A DNA stretch of 64,000 bases from Mytilus trossulus. Taxonomy: Eukaryota > Mollusca > Bivalvia > Mytilida > Mytilidae. Within the stretch, counting starts at the first letter, position 1; the number at the start of each line of letters is the position of its first letter. Positions 12,701-26,700 of the stretch are shown piece by piece. The stretch covers positions 34,424,692 to 34,488,691 of the forward strand of contig NC_086380.1 in assembly GCF_036588685.1 (NCBI RefSeq), read 5' to 3'. Made by a program: the position numbers and the translations under genes. Below the pieces are notes generated by a model that saw only the letters and a program-made list of their open reading frames with translations, was not told the DNA's origin and ran no database searches.

Positions 12701-15700
12701 TGAAGCATTCTATATGTGCCAGTCCGCAGGGGGATAGGACTTTTATCAGGACCCGGGATCAGGTGTTTTTAAGCTCAGGATTTCAGGATTGACCCTTTTG
12801 GGATCCTGGATTTTTTTTTTTTTGAATTTCGGGACGACAGGATTTACTTTATTTAAATTCAGGACCTCAGGATTTCGTGTTTATAAGCCCATGATTTCGG
12901 GATCAGGACCCCTCCTATCCCCCCTCAGTCCTTCGTCAGGAGCCAGTAATTCAGAGGTTGTAGTTTGTTGTATATCATATATTAATTTTTTGTTTATTGT
13001 TTAGTTCATAAATCAGGTTGTTAGTTTTCAAAGGTCAATTGTTTTTCATTTGTCATTTCCTGGATTTCTTTAGCTGACTTACATATGTAGTATGAGTTTT
13101 GCTCATTGTTGAATGTTGTTATATTTGGTTTTACTCCTAATATTAAAGTGTTGGCTTGTAAATTGTCAGGTTCATAAAAGGGACATTACTAAAATTTAAT
13201 CAGAATCCAATTTTGTTTTTAATGATTTGAGAACCAAAATAGTGCCAATACTAAATATATGGAGTCAGTCTTTTCAGCCATTTAGAAAAAATCCATTTAA
13301 CTCTAGAAGGAGTTCCATAACCATCAATATTTTAAGTCAATTCTGTCCCTTAACTTATGCATTTATTTTTATGTCTTTTAGCTACTGTCTAAGTAAATTA
13401 ACAGACAAAATCATCATCAATTCACTATTAGTATTAAGACCCTGGGGAAATTCAAAATATTTTTTATATTGGATATTTTCAGGTCATGGCATCCGGTAAA
13501 CCAATACTATGTGGACCTTGTACAGAAGGAAATGTAAACACTAAAGCTGACATCTGGTGTTGCAACTGTGATGAAGGATTATGTTCAACATGTTCTGGTC
13601 ATCACAAAAGATCCAAAGGAACACGTGATCATAAGACTATTGATATTAAAAGTTATAACCCATCTGTCCAGGCTATCAGAATGTGACAAACATGGTCAAC
13701 AGCTTAACTTGTATTGCCCCAGTCATATAATGCCTTGCTGTGATGAATGTATAACAAATACTCATTCAAAATGTATGGGAATAAAAAGTTTAGCTAGCAT
13801 TGTGGCGAAAACCAAGATTGAAAAGTCTAAAGATTCCTTAGAGAAAGATATAAAGTCTCTCTTACATCTCATGGATACAATGGTAAATAACAAATCACAA
13901 AACATTAAAAGAGGAGATCAAGAATATGAAAGCATTAAAGAATTCATAACGAAAATTCGAAATGAAGTAGATAAACATCTAACCCACCTAGAGAAGATAT
14001 GCGAAGAAGCTGATACGATCTTGAATCAGGAAAAATCAAAAGCAAGAAATTTAGTAGCTAAAATTGAAGGGAAACAGAAAATCTTAAAGAAAATGCAAGA
14101 CCAATTACATACAGTCATACCACACACTTCAAAACTGCAATCGTTTCTAGGTATACGTCAGATTGAACAACAAGTACATCAATGTCAACGATACACTGAT
14201 GATCTGGTACAAGACGACAGGGCAAAAGAATTTAGCATCAAAATGGAGCAAAACAATGAAGTGGCAAAGATAATAAAAAAGTTAGGATCCTTCGGAGAAT
14301 TAGTAGTTGTTAAAACAGATATGGATTTGAATAAAGAAACAAGTGTGAGGAGGGAAGCACAAGTAGAATCACAAGAACAATCAAACATAAACAACATGAC
14401 CATGAACATTGAGAAAAGGATAAAGATCAACATCGACATGATTAATCAGATAGGTGATATCATTTGTTTGACTGATGGAAGACTTATAATAGTTGAATTT
14501 GGAAGCAAAGTTAGTCTACTTACTCCTGATGGCAAACTTCAGAAACATTTACCTATATCTGGTGAAGCCTGGAGTGTTACACAGATCAATCAGGACACTA
14601 TTGCCATAACTTATCCTGATGAGGAAGCCATTAAGATATTCAATATGGAGAATGAAACAGTTACCAAAGTTATCAAGTTAGACGAAACATGCTTTGGATT
14701 ATCATCATTCGATAATTCTCTTGTTGTAGGTTTGTGTAATGATGAGATCCGTATTATAGACTTAGAAGGATAAACACTGAAGTCAATACAAGTTCAGTGC
14801 CAATCAGCCCTGTTGAATCTTGTTTACTGTAATGACAGAATAATATATAGTGACTGTGAAGATAAGGTAATAAACTGTGTTGACAGATCAGGTAAACAGA
14901 TCTGGCAATATACACAGGATTTATCAGGACCAAGAGGACTTTGTATAGATACTTATGGTAACATTATTGTAGCAGACTTTGTCTCTAATAGAGTAATAGT
15001 CATATCAAAAGATGGAAAGGATTCTAAAGTACTACTTAGTGGCGGAAATGGACTGGAGAGTCCTAAATGTATTTGTTTGAAACATTGTGGGTCTTCATGT
15101 TTCAGTTGTGATGGCCAATACTTGACAAAATTCAATTTATCTTCTGGATAAAATAAACACGGGAGAGTCCAATGACTTTACCTGACTGTGCTACATGAAC
15201 TACTACCAAGACTACTAACAACTTGTTATTTATATTTATTAAATTTCATACAGAAACAGAGAAAAAAATAAATTAAGTTGAGTCTGTCATCAGTAATTTG
15301 GGATCATATCCTGTGTTAGATCTCTCCATAATTTTGAAAATCTATACTACTACAATAATGAGGTCCAATTTGTTAGCCACCATGACTAGAAGAAAGCATC
15401 TTTATATATAACTTATATAGGCCAATGTTGTTGATTAAAATTACACCATTCCAGGCCCTTTTGTTTTCCACATAATTGAAAGTACTAATAACTAACATGT
15501 TCCCAGTCAATGTAAGATGAACCATGCCAGGTAGACATGTACAGCTTACAATCCTTCCATACAGCAAATGAAGTTGACCTATTGCTTATAGTTAAAGCAA
15601 ACAGACCAAAACACTTAAACTTAACACTGAGCAATGAACTGTAAAAATGAGGTCAAGGTTAAGGTCAAATAAAACCTGGGAGACTCACATGTACATCATA

Positions 15701-17745
15701 AAATATATCCATACACCAAATATAGTTGACCTTTTGCATTTAATATTAGAAAAAAAAGATCAAACTCGAAAACTTAATTTTGACAATTGAACCATGAAAA
15801 TGATGTTAATCTCAGATGACACTTTGTGTTTAAATTTCATAGATATCCATTTTAATATTACTAAAGTTATTGTCCAGAAACCTAATGTCTTCTGACAAGA
15901 CTTATGATGATGTAAACAATGACATCTCCATGCGTTATATATTATGTACTGTAGTATGGCGCTAGATTAAATGACATGGAAAGGTAATACTCAGCCACCG
16001 AAAGCTTCATTTTTGAAGCCCAGGTGGTCGTGTGGTCTAGCGGGATGGCTACAGTGCAGGCGATTTGGTGTCAAGATATCTCAGTAGGATGGGTTCAAAT
16101 CCTGGCGAGGGAAGAACAAAAAAAAATTGTGAAAGCAAATTTACAGATCTAACATTGTTGGGTTGATGTTTAGACGAGTTTTATATATATATCTATATAT
16201 AACAGTATTCTTTAAATGGAATCCCTTACATTGCTTTTAAATTGTTTAAATTGCCTTTAACCAGAAAAACCCTTGTTTTTCCACTTTTTTGCCCCTTTTG
16301 CTAAATGATTTGAGCCATAACCCCTAATTACCATCCCTTTGTAGTATGGAAACTTGTGGTATAATTTCAGAGAGATTTATATATTTTAACACAAGTTAAT
16401 GACTGGAAACTACAAAAATGCTTATTTGGTACCCTTTTTTTACATCCAACTTATTAAAAAAAAACTTGAGGCAAGAACCCAAAAATTAATTCTAGCCTTT
16501 CCTTTGTAGTAACAAACCTTGCAGTATAATTTCAGAGAGATCCATACACTTTAACACAAATTATTGTCTGTAAACTAGAAAAATGCTTCTTTTTGGCCCT
16601 TTCTTGGCCCCTTATTCCTAAATGTACAGTGAAATTAACCCCAAACTGATTCCAGCCTCTCTGTTATATGGAACCTTGTGGTACAATGTCAGAGAGATCC
16701 ATACAGTTACACACATCTTATTGTCCGGTTAGAAAAATACTTGTTTTTGGCCCATAATTCCAATCCTCTTTGCCCCATAACCCTTTAAATAAATCCAACC
16801 CTTCTACTTATGGTATTTAGCATTGTGGTAAAGTTATTTTCCTGAAAAAATCTGTCTTCGGACGACGCTGATGATGACAAGGACGACAACGTGATACCAA
16901 TATACTACCAAAATTTAATTTTTTTTGAGGTTGTATAAAAACTTTTGAACCATGAAAATGAGGTCATGGTCAGATCACACCTGCCAGATTGACATGTACA
17001 TCTTACAATCCTTACTTGCACCAAATATACAACAGCTTTTACTTAAAGTATCTGATATATGGACTTGACCACCAAAACTTAACCTTCTCTTGTTCACTGA
17101 TCCATGAAATGATGTTGAGGTCAAGTAAAAATTTACTTTCTGACTGGCATTAGGATATTTCAACATACGCACATACCAAATAAAGCTATCCTATTACTCA
17201 TAATAAGAGAGAAATTAACATTACAAAAAATATTATCTTTTTTCAAGTCGTCCCTGAACCATGAAATAAGGTCAAGGACAATGAACATGTGACTAACCGA
17301 AACCTCATAGCATAAGGCATCTTCAAAGTATGAAGCATCCAGATCTTCCACCTTCTAAAATATAAAGCTTAAAATAAAGAAGTTAGTAAACACCGCGACA
17401 GACAGATCACTATCCCTGATGACCTTTCTGCGACAAAGGTGCAGGCTCATCAAAAATTCTTACACCTACATGTCAACCTGACTGACAGTCTTCAACAAGA
17501 AGCAAAACATATTATATATAGTGACCAGATTGATAAAATGTGAACAATTCAGACCAAAAAATTAACAGCCTACCAGTAATTCAGTTGATTGCAGAAAACA
17601 TATTTTTTTTCAGTGATTTAAATCGACACAACCCACTTTACTATTATACAGTATAAAAAATTAACTTTGTCCTTTACTTACTTTTCTTTGGTCGTAGATG
17701 TTTCATCATACCAAGAAAATGTTTCAATTTTATTGACTTGTTATC
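764..17745 (-). CDS. TPCN1: TPC exons 10-16: EF-hand linker and domain II S1-S2
   Basis: Exon 10 ([16 protein letters not shown]) and exon 11 ([19 protein letters not shown], then [17 protein letters not shown]) form the linker with one recognisable EF-hand-like loop, [12 protein letters not shown]. Exons 12-14 give [33 protein letters not shown] and [18 protein letters not shown] (domain II S1). Exon 15 is the least conserved and contains [13 protein letters not shown]. Exon 16 gives [18 protein letters not shown] (S2 and following loop). Exons 12, 13 and 15 were placed mainly by phase and weak similarity and are less certain than the others. Introns here are long (up to 6.9 kb) and full of repeats. 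Confidence 0.85.
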
Positions 17746-20700
17746 CTACAACAAAAAACATCAGTATTAAAGTCAGGGCTTTTTACAACATATGTTTTCT
17801 GCATATTATACATATATTGTATATCTATTTTCTTCACTTCTTTCTGAAATCATATTGGCAAATCTTTAAATGCTGTATCTGTGTATTCATTAATTGGACT
17901 GAGGTAAAATCATGGACAGTTGACTGCGTTGTATTGCTATATGTACAAACCTATTGCAAATTAGAATTTTGTTGAACGTTTGAATTTGTAGCTTGCCAAT
18001 AGTGTATCACAAAATCAACAAAATTGATAGCATACAATAAATAATGATTTGGTTGTAAATTAATTTAAGACAAAAAGTATAGCCACACACAGATTCACCA
18101 GTGGTCATTACCATATCCCCCAACCAGGCTTCCAAAACTGTCATACATTCCGGTCATTTGTATAATGGCCGGTAAAAGTCCGGCTGGGCAAAGCATGAAA
18201 TGGTCATCTCAATTTTAGTTTTCAAGGCTTTTTCAGTCATTTTAACATAATTCACGATCTTTTTGACCCAACCTTTTGCCCTTAACATCCACACATTTCA
18301 GGTCATGATGATTAATTACTATCAAAACAACCCCTTCTTCAATACTTTCTAATTTCAATCAAGGCTAATTAGTTGTTGGACTCATAGCTGCAATTTTTAG
18401 CTAGACGTTTTAGATAAAAAAATGAATGTATGAACAGACAAACAGAAGAAACAAATTACATGCCCTTGTCATAAACATTCCTGGTAGTAGGCAGCAACCA
18501 TTTAATTTTCTGAGGGGGGGCTAAGATTTTTTTTCGCCCTTTGGTGAAAAATAATCTATTTTTTTGGGGGACAAGTCAAAAACAATGTTTTTCCTTCAAT
18601 TTTAGCATAACATATAGTGGCAGCTGAGGGTAAAACAAACATTTTTTTCTCAGGGTCAAAAACAAATTATTTTTTTCTCCAAAAACTGGAAACAAACTTT
18701 TTTCTAAAAAAATCCATACCACTTTCAGCACTATTTCATTATATAGTGACTACAAGTTTTGTATCTTAAAAGCCTCAGAGAACCACTACCTTATAAAGGA
18801 TAACTAACAACCCTAATCAATTGAGATTATCCGAAAAACGCCTATACCACATTTGAGGTTTGAAAATTACAACCTGATTGTTGACAGGCTACAGATAAGC
18901 TACTTCTACCACTTTGATGCCAAGGCCCCATTAAGACTTTTAAACTTACCTCTTTAGTTACCAGTAACCTAAAGGCATGTTGACAACCAAGTCTCTTGTG
19001 AAAAAAAAGTTTCTTTACTTTTGTCTTTTCCAAATTTGAAAATGTATCATATACAACGGCAAGAAACTGAAAAATAAAAATATATGAAAATGTACTTCTA
19101 TTGAAATGTATACATTATCAATCTCCCTTTTTCTTTATCTTTACCTTTATTGTATGAAGGAAAATATAACAGGAATGACATATTCAGCCTTACAGGCAAT
19201 GGTGTGTACTCAAAGGTTTTGAAGAACACCATCTTAGGATATTACCTTTGTGTTTAAGCTTTAAAGTTCTATATTTCTGGGCTTAATACAAAATATGCTT
19301 ATGTTAATTCTTACACAAAAATAAAATTACAAAAAGAAACATTTTATAATGAATTAAAATGAACCTTTATTTAAGTTATTTACAGTTCTTTTTGGATGTA
19401 ACATGTCTTCTGTTTGGCTGACGTTGTTTTGTTCATCAGCACATAAACATAATTTTGTCATGTGACCGTGACGCCATCGACGTTTTTTCATGATTTACTC
19501 CGGTTTGAAATGGAATTATGAATTAAATTATAAGAAATGACTGTTATATTTTTTCTGCCTATTCGAAATAACATAAAAAATGTGGTGCACACTTAAAATA
19601 ACCCGTTACACGTGTTATTCAGTGTGCACCACATTTTTTTATGTTATTTCTTCATAGACAGAAAAAATATTACAGTCATTCCTTAAATAAAACTGAGAAT
19701 TTTTCTTATAAAACACCATTATTTTGTATTTCATGATTTATATTATTCACTTTGTTATTCATATTTAAATATCTTCATCAGAGCTATTCCATTATGATAG
19801 TCCAACTTTGGAAAGTTGTAGATAGGACGATAAGGTTTATTTATGAACACCGTTCTTGGGTCATTTATGGTTCTGTGTCCTTTAAGGGCATACGATACAG
19901 TTACAGGGAAGGTCATGATGTTGCTAACGTAATTTGTAATTTTCGCGACGTCAAACTGCGTCATATCGGGAAAAGATGCATTTTTCGACTGATTTTTATC
20001 ATTCAAACTGATTTAATTTTTAAACGAGTTCATGGACCCCTATTTTTCAAAACGGCATTTTATTTCATTTTGCAGGGAGATTATGTGACCCAAATTTGAT
20101 AAAACTGTAAATAGAGGATTTTTTTTAATTTTGATAAACATGCAGTAAAAAATGACGTTTTTTCCCAAATTCATGAGCATTTGATAAATTTGAGTTATTT
20201 CTGAATAAAAAAATTGCATAATTTTTAGGTTATTTATAAAATACAGAAATTACCGATTGTTTAACAAAAAACAATTTGTGTTTATCTTTTATAACAACTA
20301 GAGGCTCTAAAGAGCCTGTGTCGCTCACCTTGGTATATGTGAATTAAACAAAGGAAGCAGACAGTTCATGACAAAATTGTGTTTAGGTGATTTTGATGTG
20401 TTTGTACATCTTACTTTACTAAACATTCTTGCTGCTTACAATCATCTCTATCTATAATGAACTTGTCCGTGTAGTTTCAGTGGAAAATGTTAGTAAAAAT
20501 TCACAAATTTTATGAAAATTGTTAAAAATTGATTATAAAAACGATAACTTCATAGGGGGTCAATTGACCATTTTGGTCATTTTGACCTATTTTTTAGTCT
20601 TAAATTGCTTTATATTATTGCTGTTTACAGTTTATCTCTATCTATAATAATATTCAAGATAATAACCCAAAACAGCAAAATTTCCTTAAAATTACCAATT

Positions 20701-23700
20701 TAGGGGCAGCAACCTTACAACCAGTTGACCCATTCATCTTAAAATTTCAGGGCAGATAGATTTTGACCAGATAAACAATTTTGCCCCTTGTCAGATTTGC
20801 TCTAAATGCTTTGGTTTTTGAGATATAAGCCAAAAACTGCATTTTACCCCTATGTTCTATTTTTAGCCATGGCGGCCATCTTGGTTGGTTGGCCGGGTAA
20901 AAAAACACAAATTTTAAACTAGATACATCAATGTTGATTGTTGCTAATTTTGGTTTAATTTGGCCCAGTAGTTTCAGAGGAGAAGATTTTTGTAAAAGAT
21001 ATGGAAATTTACGAAAAAAGGTTAAAAATTGACTATAAAGGGCAATAACTCCTAAAGGGGTCAACTGACCAATTTGGTCATGTTGACATATTTGTAAATC
21101 TTACTTTGCTGAACATTATTGCTGTTTACAGTTTATCTCCATCTATAATAATATTCAAGATAATGACCAAAAACAGTAAAATTTCCTTAAAATTACCAAT
21201 TCAGGGGCAGCAACCCAACAACGGGTTGTCTGATTCATCTGAAAATTTCAGAGCAGATAGATCTTCACCTGATAAACAATTTTACCCCATGTCAGATTTG
21301 CTCTAAATGCTTTGGTTTTTGAGTTATAAGCCAAAAACTGCATTTTACCCCTATGTTCTATTTATAGCCATGGCGGCCATCTTGGTTGGTTGGCCGGGTA
21401 AAAAAACACAAATTTTAAACTAGATACATTAATGATGATTGTGGCTAAGTTTGGTTTAATTTGGCCCAGTAGTTTCAGAGGAGAAGATTTTTGTAAAAGT
21501 TAACGCAGGACGACGACGGACGACGACGACGGACGACGGACGCAAAGTGATGAGAAAAGCTCACTTGGCCCTTTGGGCCAGGTGAGCTAAAAAAGTTATG
21601 TCTTTCTTTCGAAAAAGAAAATACGGCCACAAATCTGACTTTTGAGCAAAATATACAAAATTTCGACCTCATTTTACTCAAAAAGTAGCACATGAAGGTA
21701 TATTTTTTATTACATATTTGATTTAATCGGGTAAAAAATAGCCTATATGCAAATTTTCATGAACTTGTAAATACAGGATCAAAACTGTATCGTATGCCCT
21801 TAAGCTAGCTATAAAACCAGGATTAATCGACCATTTTCTACATAAGGATATACCTGTACAAAGTCAGGAATATGAGTCTTTATCCATTTGTTTGATGTGT
21901 TAAAGATTTTGATTTTGCCTTTTGATTACTTTTTGATGTATGCAATACTACTTAAAAAAAGGAGCTTGCCTGTGGGGTGTTTTTGAAGACCCTTCTACCC
22001 AAAACATCCATTACAAATGGAATAAGTCTCTAGTACACATGAACCACGGAAGGTAAAAAGAGCGAGTAAATTATCTCCCCTTCTTGTAACTCACCAGATT
22101 CATTATAAAATAAAGTTCTAAAGACAGGTATATAATGTAGAAAATACTGTAGTATCTGGAACTGGCATAAGCTGGCATCATTACATCTGGATAACTGAAA
22201 ATAAAACCAATAAATAGTATGAAGATCACAAGACACCTATTTTCATTAAAACCTAAATGTAATTAAGGGTAAAAACAATTGTATTTAACTACCCCCCCAC
22301 TCACAATCATAAGTGTCAGAAAACAGGAATATCATGTGGTCTGATAGGTTCAAAAAGTGTTCAAACGTTACAAATCATTACAGTCAAACAGCTGACCTAA
22401 TTTGAAGTCATTCTTTTGAAAAGTATCTGAGAAAAGAATGAGGAATATATTTGTTAGTAGAACTGACAATGTCTTTGAACCTTTAGTTTGTAAAATAATT
22501 CCATTGTAATGTGTGACATGATCAGATAATGTGTCTGACATACAAGGCAAATAAGACAATGGCGATCCATCATCAAGAACACTTAGAAACTGCCTGCACA
22601 AATATTGTGAAATAAAATTGAAAAGTAACTACAAGCACGATATTTTTGGTATAATGTATAAGTATGTATTGTATTTTCATAAAATATTTCTATTGCACTT
22701 AGTTTGATACTTGAGAACAATTTTTTAAGTAATTGTAATAAGACTACTATTCTAAAATACTAAACAATTCAAAACAGTATGCCTTTAAATCTCCTTACTT
22801 TTCTATCACTAACAAACTTACTTTGCTGTAGTCAAAAGAACAAACAGACTTATAAAACTGTCTTGTAGTGTGGCAAAGTACTGAAATAGAAAATAACAAA
22901 CAATTTTGTAATTGTCATAAACAGATCTTGAATCAATATTTCCATTACAGAATGTTGCATTTCATGTATTTTTTCATGATACATGTATTAAATTTTATAT
23001 ACTCAATGTGTGACAAGGGTTACTGAAATTTTGGCATATATACCAAATATTGTGATAATCTTTTTTTTATATCATTCATGCCAGAATTTCCTCAGCATAA
23101 TGATCTGTAAAACTCAAATATATAAGTAAATAAATTCTCTGATCAAGATAAATTGAGTCTAAAGTTCATTGTTCCTTGAAGTTTGAATTGTATGCATTAT
23201 AAATTTGCCTTTTTAATGCATTTTATAGCTAGCTGACTAAGTGGTGTGGGTTTTGCTCATTGTTGAATGCCATACAAGTAATCATTTTAAATTTGACAAT
23301 ATAAATTTTAATTGTAGATACAAAGCGCTACTAATTTGCAATGATATGCATTTTTAATGAATTACTCTTCAACTTTAAATCAAATTAGTCTATACAATTA
23401 AAATGAACAGTATATACTTAAATGATCTTTAATACATAAGTGTCAGGCACAGTTGATCTTTGATGGATTTGGTTATTTGTTTAGGTCCTTTTTGATTATA
23501 TAACCATTAAGGTTCCTATATACATCCTTGGCTTGCAAATATTTGTCTTTGAGCATTCCCCATGAAGGTAAATCCCCAAAAAGCTTTGGATGCTTGACAT
23601 TTATAACTTTTTATTTTCATATTTTAAAACAAATATTCATACTTACTGCATCCCCATGAATCCCAGAAAATAAATAAAACCCTACAATTAAACAACATGT

Positions 23701-26700
23701 ATATAATAATAACATTTACATTGATTTTCATATCATTACTTAAAGAATGAATAATATTTTGTTTATTTAATACCATTGGTCTCTGTTTATTTTCTACTGT
23801 CAAAAGCAATGTGTAAGATTACTTTTTTTTCCTTAACCATCACCTCACACATTCTAATTACTTTCACATTTGATTTATAAACTTTCATTGTCAAGTTATA
23901 AAATATTTACACAACAGTTATATTATCTATGAAAATTAAATCAAAATTTGAAATGTTTTTTTTTTTTTTTAAAAAGAATATATCACATATATACATGTAT
24001 GCCTTGATTTTGACCTATGCACAGATTTGCTGCTTCTATCACATCATTTAGTCTCTTGTAAAAAGATGTCTCATTGGCAAGCATACCACAGATCACCTCT
24101 ACTTAATATTCCGTTGTTTATTCATTGTTTTGACATTGTTTCTGCTTCTGTACTTATGTCTCACTTTGAAATTTCAATCAGATAATTTTAAATAAAGTAT
24201 CTAATCAAATAGAGTGCAAAAGTTTGACCTAGGCTACATATGTAATATAGAGCTTACCTAATATAGAAAATATCAACATAAAAAACAGTAATAATAACAA
24301 CATGTCTATGATAGGTGGCATGGACTGTAAAATCTGTCGAAATGTTCTGCAAATAAATATAATTTCAGATGTTAAGTCATTTGTAAGTCGAGAATATGAA
24401 CAGGACACCTAGGTTAAACAGGTAATAAAGACTTACATAAATTATTTGTTAAATAAGGGGTAAAAGTGGCAATTTTTGTCAACCAATCAGTGTTCAACAT
24501 TATAGGTAGAATGTTAGATATGGGTAAAAATACTGTACGGTGTTAAGTTTTTAAAATTTCTCCTCTTCTTCAAAGGATTTTTTTTCAAAGATAACAGCTA
24601 AAAACGCCAAAAATTGGGGAGGAAAATAAAAACAATATTTCAGGGCAAGAAATCCTATAAACATTTGTCAGATTGACAATTTGGGTCAAAAGAGAGAGTA
24701 GGAAGAGCTTGACCATATTTTCTCAATCTACAAAGTTTTCAAAATACATACATTATTTGCATTTTCTCCCTTTTGGTATAATTTAAGCCACAGTGGCCTA
24801 GATTCTACTGATGATTGTGGCCAAGTTTGGTTCGTTTAGTTTCAGAGGGAAATTTGTAGTAAAAATGGCTGACAACGAACAAAAGACACCAACTGATGAG
24901 AAAAGGTGAACAAAAAGGCCCATCTGACAATGTGAATTTCATAAAACAGGAGACACAAACTATACAATCTATAGGAATATTTTGAAATATTAAATTATAA
25001 GAGCCCTAGAATGTAAATTTAACTGAAAATCCTTGAACTTGATTTAACACTTAGCCATTACATCATTTTATCTTAGTTTAAATGTAATCAACATTCTTTA
25101 GTAACAAGTTGCTTCCTGTCACTCAAGAAAAACTCAAGTATTTTAAATTCTTAAGTGTTTCTGAATGGGTATATTGTTGCACTGATCAAAAACACTTGAA
25201 GTTAATGTAAAATCTTTAAAAATAACTGTTCTCTATGGGAAGAAGGACTGGAAAATCTTACTTTTTTTTTTCTTTCTTAATTTTGCAGCTGTGAAATAGG
25301 AAAATAATAAATTTTTAAACCCAAGTTATATGGCTGTTAGTCACTTTGTATATGGACCATAATTTGGTATTTGGCCTTTGTTTTTTTTTGTATCCTTTTT
25401 TATAAGTTCTAAAATTTTAACTTTTATTTTGTGGGTTGTGTTGGTGTTAGAATAGTATGAATGGAACAATTGAGTTTTTCGAGAAAAAATTAATACATTT
25501 TGATTCACCGTTTACATTACAGGAAAACAAACAGGAAACCAATCTTTTTTTCATTATTTTGCACAATATAATTCTAAAGGCATAAATAAACACCATTACT
25601 AGTGTTACTTGCTTCATGTTAATATTTAAAATCTATTTTCAATGTTATATTAAAGTTTTTTTTAAACATGACAGGAAACCATAAGAAACCGAAAGCATTT
25701 TTTTAGTTTTATTTTATTGCAAAATCTGCTTAAAATAATCTGAACAGTATACTTTTTCTTAAAATCCATCTTAAATGTAACAGTATTATAAAACTCCTAA
25801 ATATGTGCTTGTTTTGAAAACAATTAGTACAATTTATTCAGAATTTTCCATATTTTCTTCATTGATACAGGATACCATAATCGTTGTATCTTGATGTTTT
25901 GGCCAAAAAAATATATTTATATTTGGTTTTGAAATTCCAGTTATATAAAATTTATTCCAAATCATTGGCAATGTAAAATTCTTTAAATCCAGTAAAGAAA
26001 AAAACTTTTAACTTGGAATTAAAATCTTTAAAATAGGCACCATGTGATATTTGTGACCTGTACACCATCTACATGGTTTCCACATTTTAACCTACTTTAG
26101 TGGGCTAAAATCAATAAAGTACTTCCTTTCAAGTCATGCCTGGTAAAAGTTTACTTTTCCTTTGACAAGTTTATTGCGTTTCTGAAAAGTGTTTGCAGAA
26201 CATGAATAAAAAAAATTAATTAAAAATTGTGACAAAGTTACCAACTTTGTACATTCCAAGTGTAACGGTATATTAACATGCATTTTTCATTTAATTATCT
26301 TTATTCACCTAAAATATCCAGTAATATTTACTGCTGAAGCAAAATAAATCCAACGAACATCAGCACCATGATAAGAGACGTAATTTCGATTGAATTTTCC
26401 AAGGACCCTTTACATCGTTATTGGGAAACGTAGTGTGTTTAAACGTCGGTCAAATCTGAAATCGATTTTGTCAAGTCATTGGGCATTTATTTTCACACAA
26501 GATCGTATGTAACATTATGCACATAGGAAAAATAATAGACCCCCGACGCAATCTCTTTGAAAATTGTATTTTCCTTTTTTAAACAAGTCGAAACAAGTCT
26601 ACAGATTATGTTTGCTAACATCCCGTTGGAAACAAAAACAATGTTTAGAACTACTATATCGTATGTCCGGCTGTAAGGGCGTGATCACATGTTAGTCACA

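Larger units (their letters stand above)
10821..17681. other. TPC intron 10, 6.9 kb, with nested pseudogene and repeats
   Basis: Contains repeat arrays at 11120-11370, 11590-11990, 15480-15960, 16300-16880 and 16920-17320, the 12727 repeat, the TRIM-like pseudogene and a SINE. Poly-C/poly-A tracts occur at 11611-11650 and 11683-11711. Confidence 0.65.
19067..22094. other. TPC intron 8, palindrome and hairpin-ended element
   Basis: Contains the palindrome at 19531-19688 and the element 20298-21594. The flanks of that element (19850-20200 and 21600-21800) are AT-rich with no recognised feature. Confidence 0.55.

Noticed and set aside
14185-14439. Minus-strand 84-codon reading inside the TRIM-like pseudogene
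   Set aside because: Shadow of the coiled-coil region; low-complexity Leu/Ser/Met composition.
16021-16110. Functional tRNA gene
   Set aside because: The boxes are present but the acceptor stem does not close, and a SINE-like tail follows.
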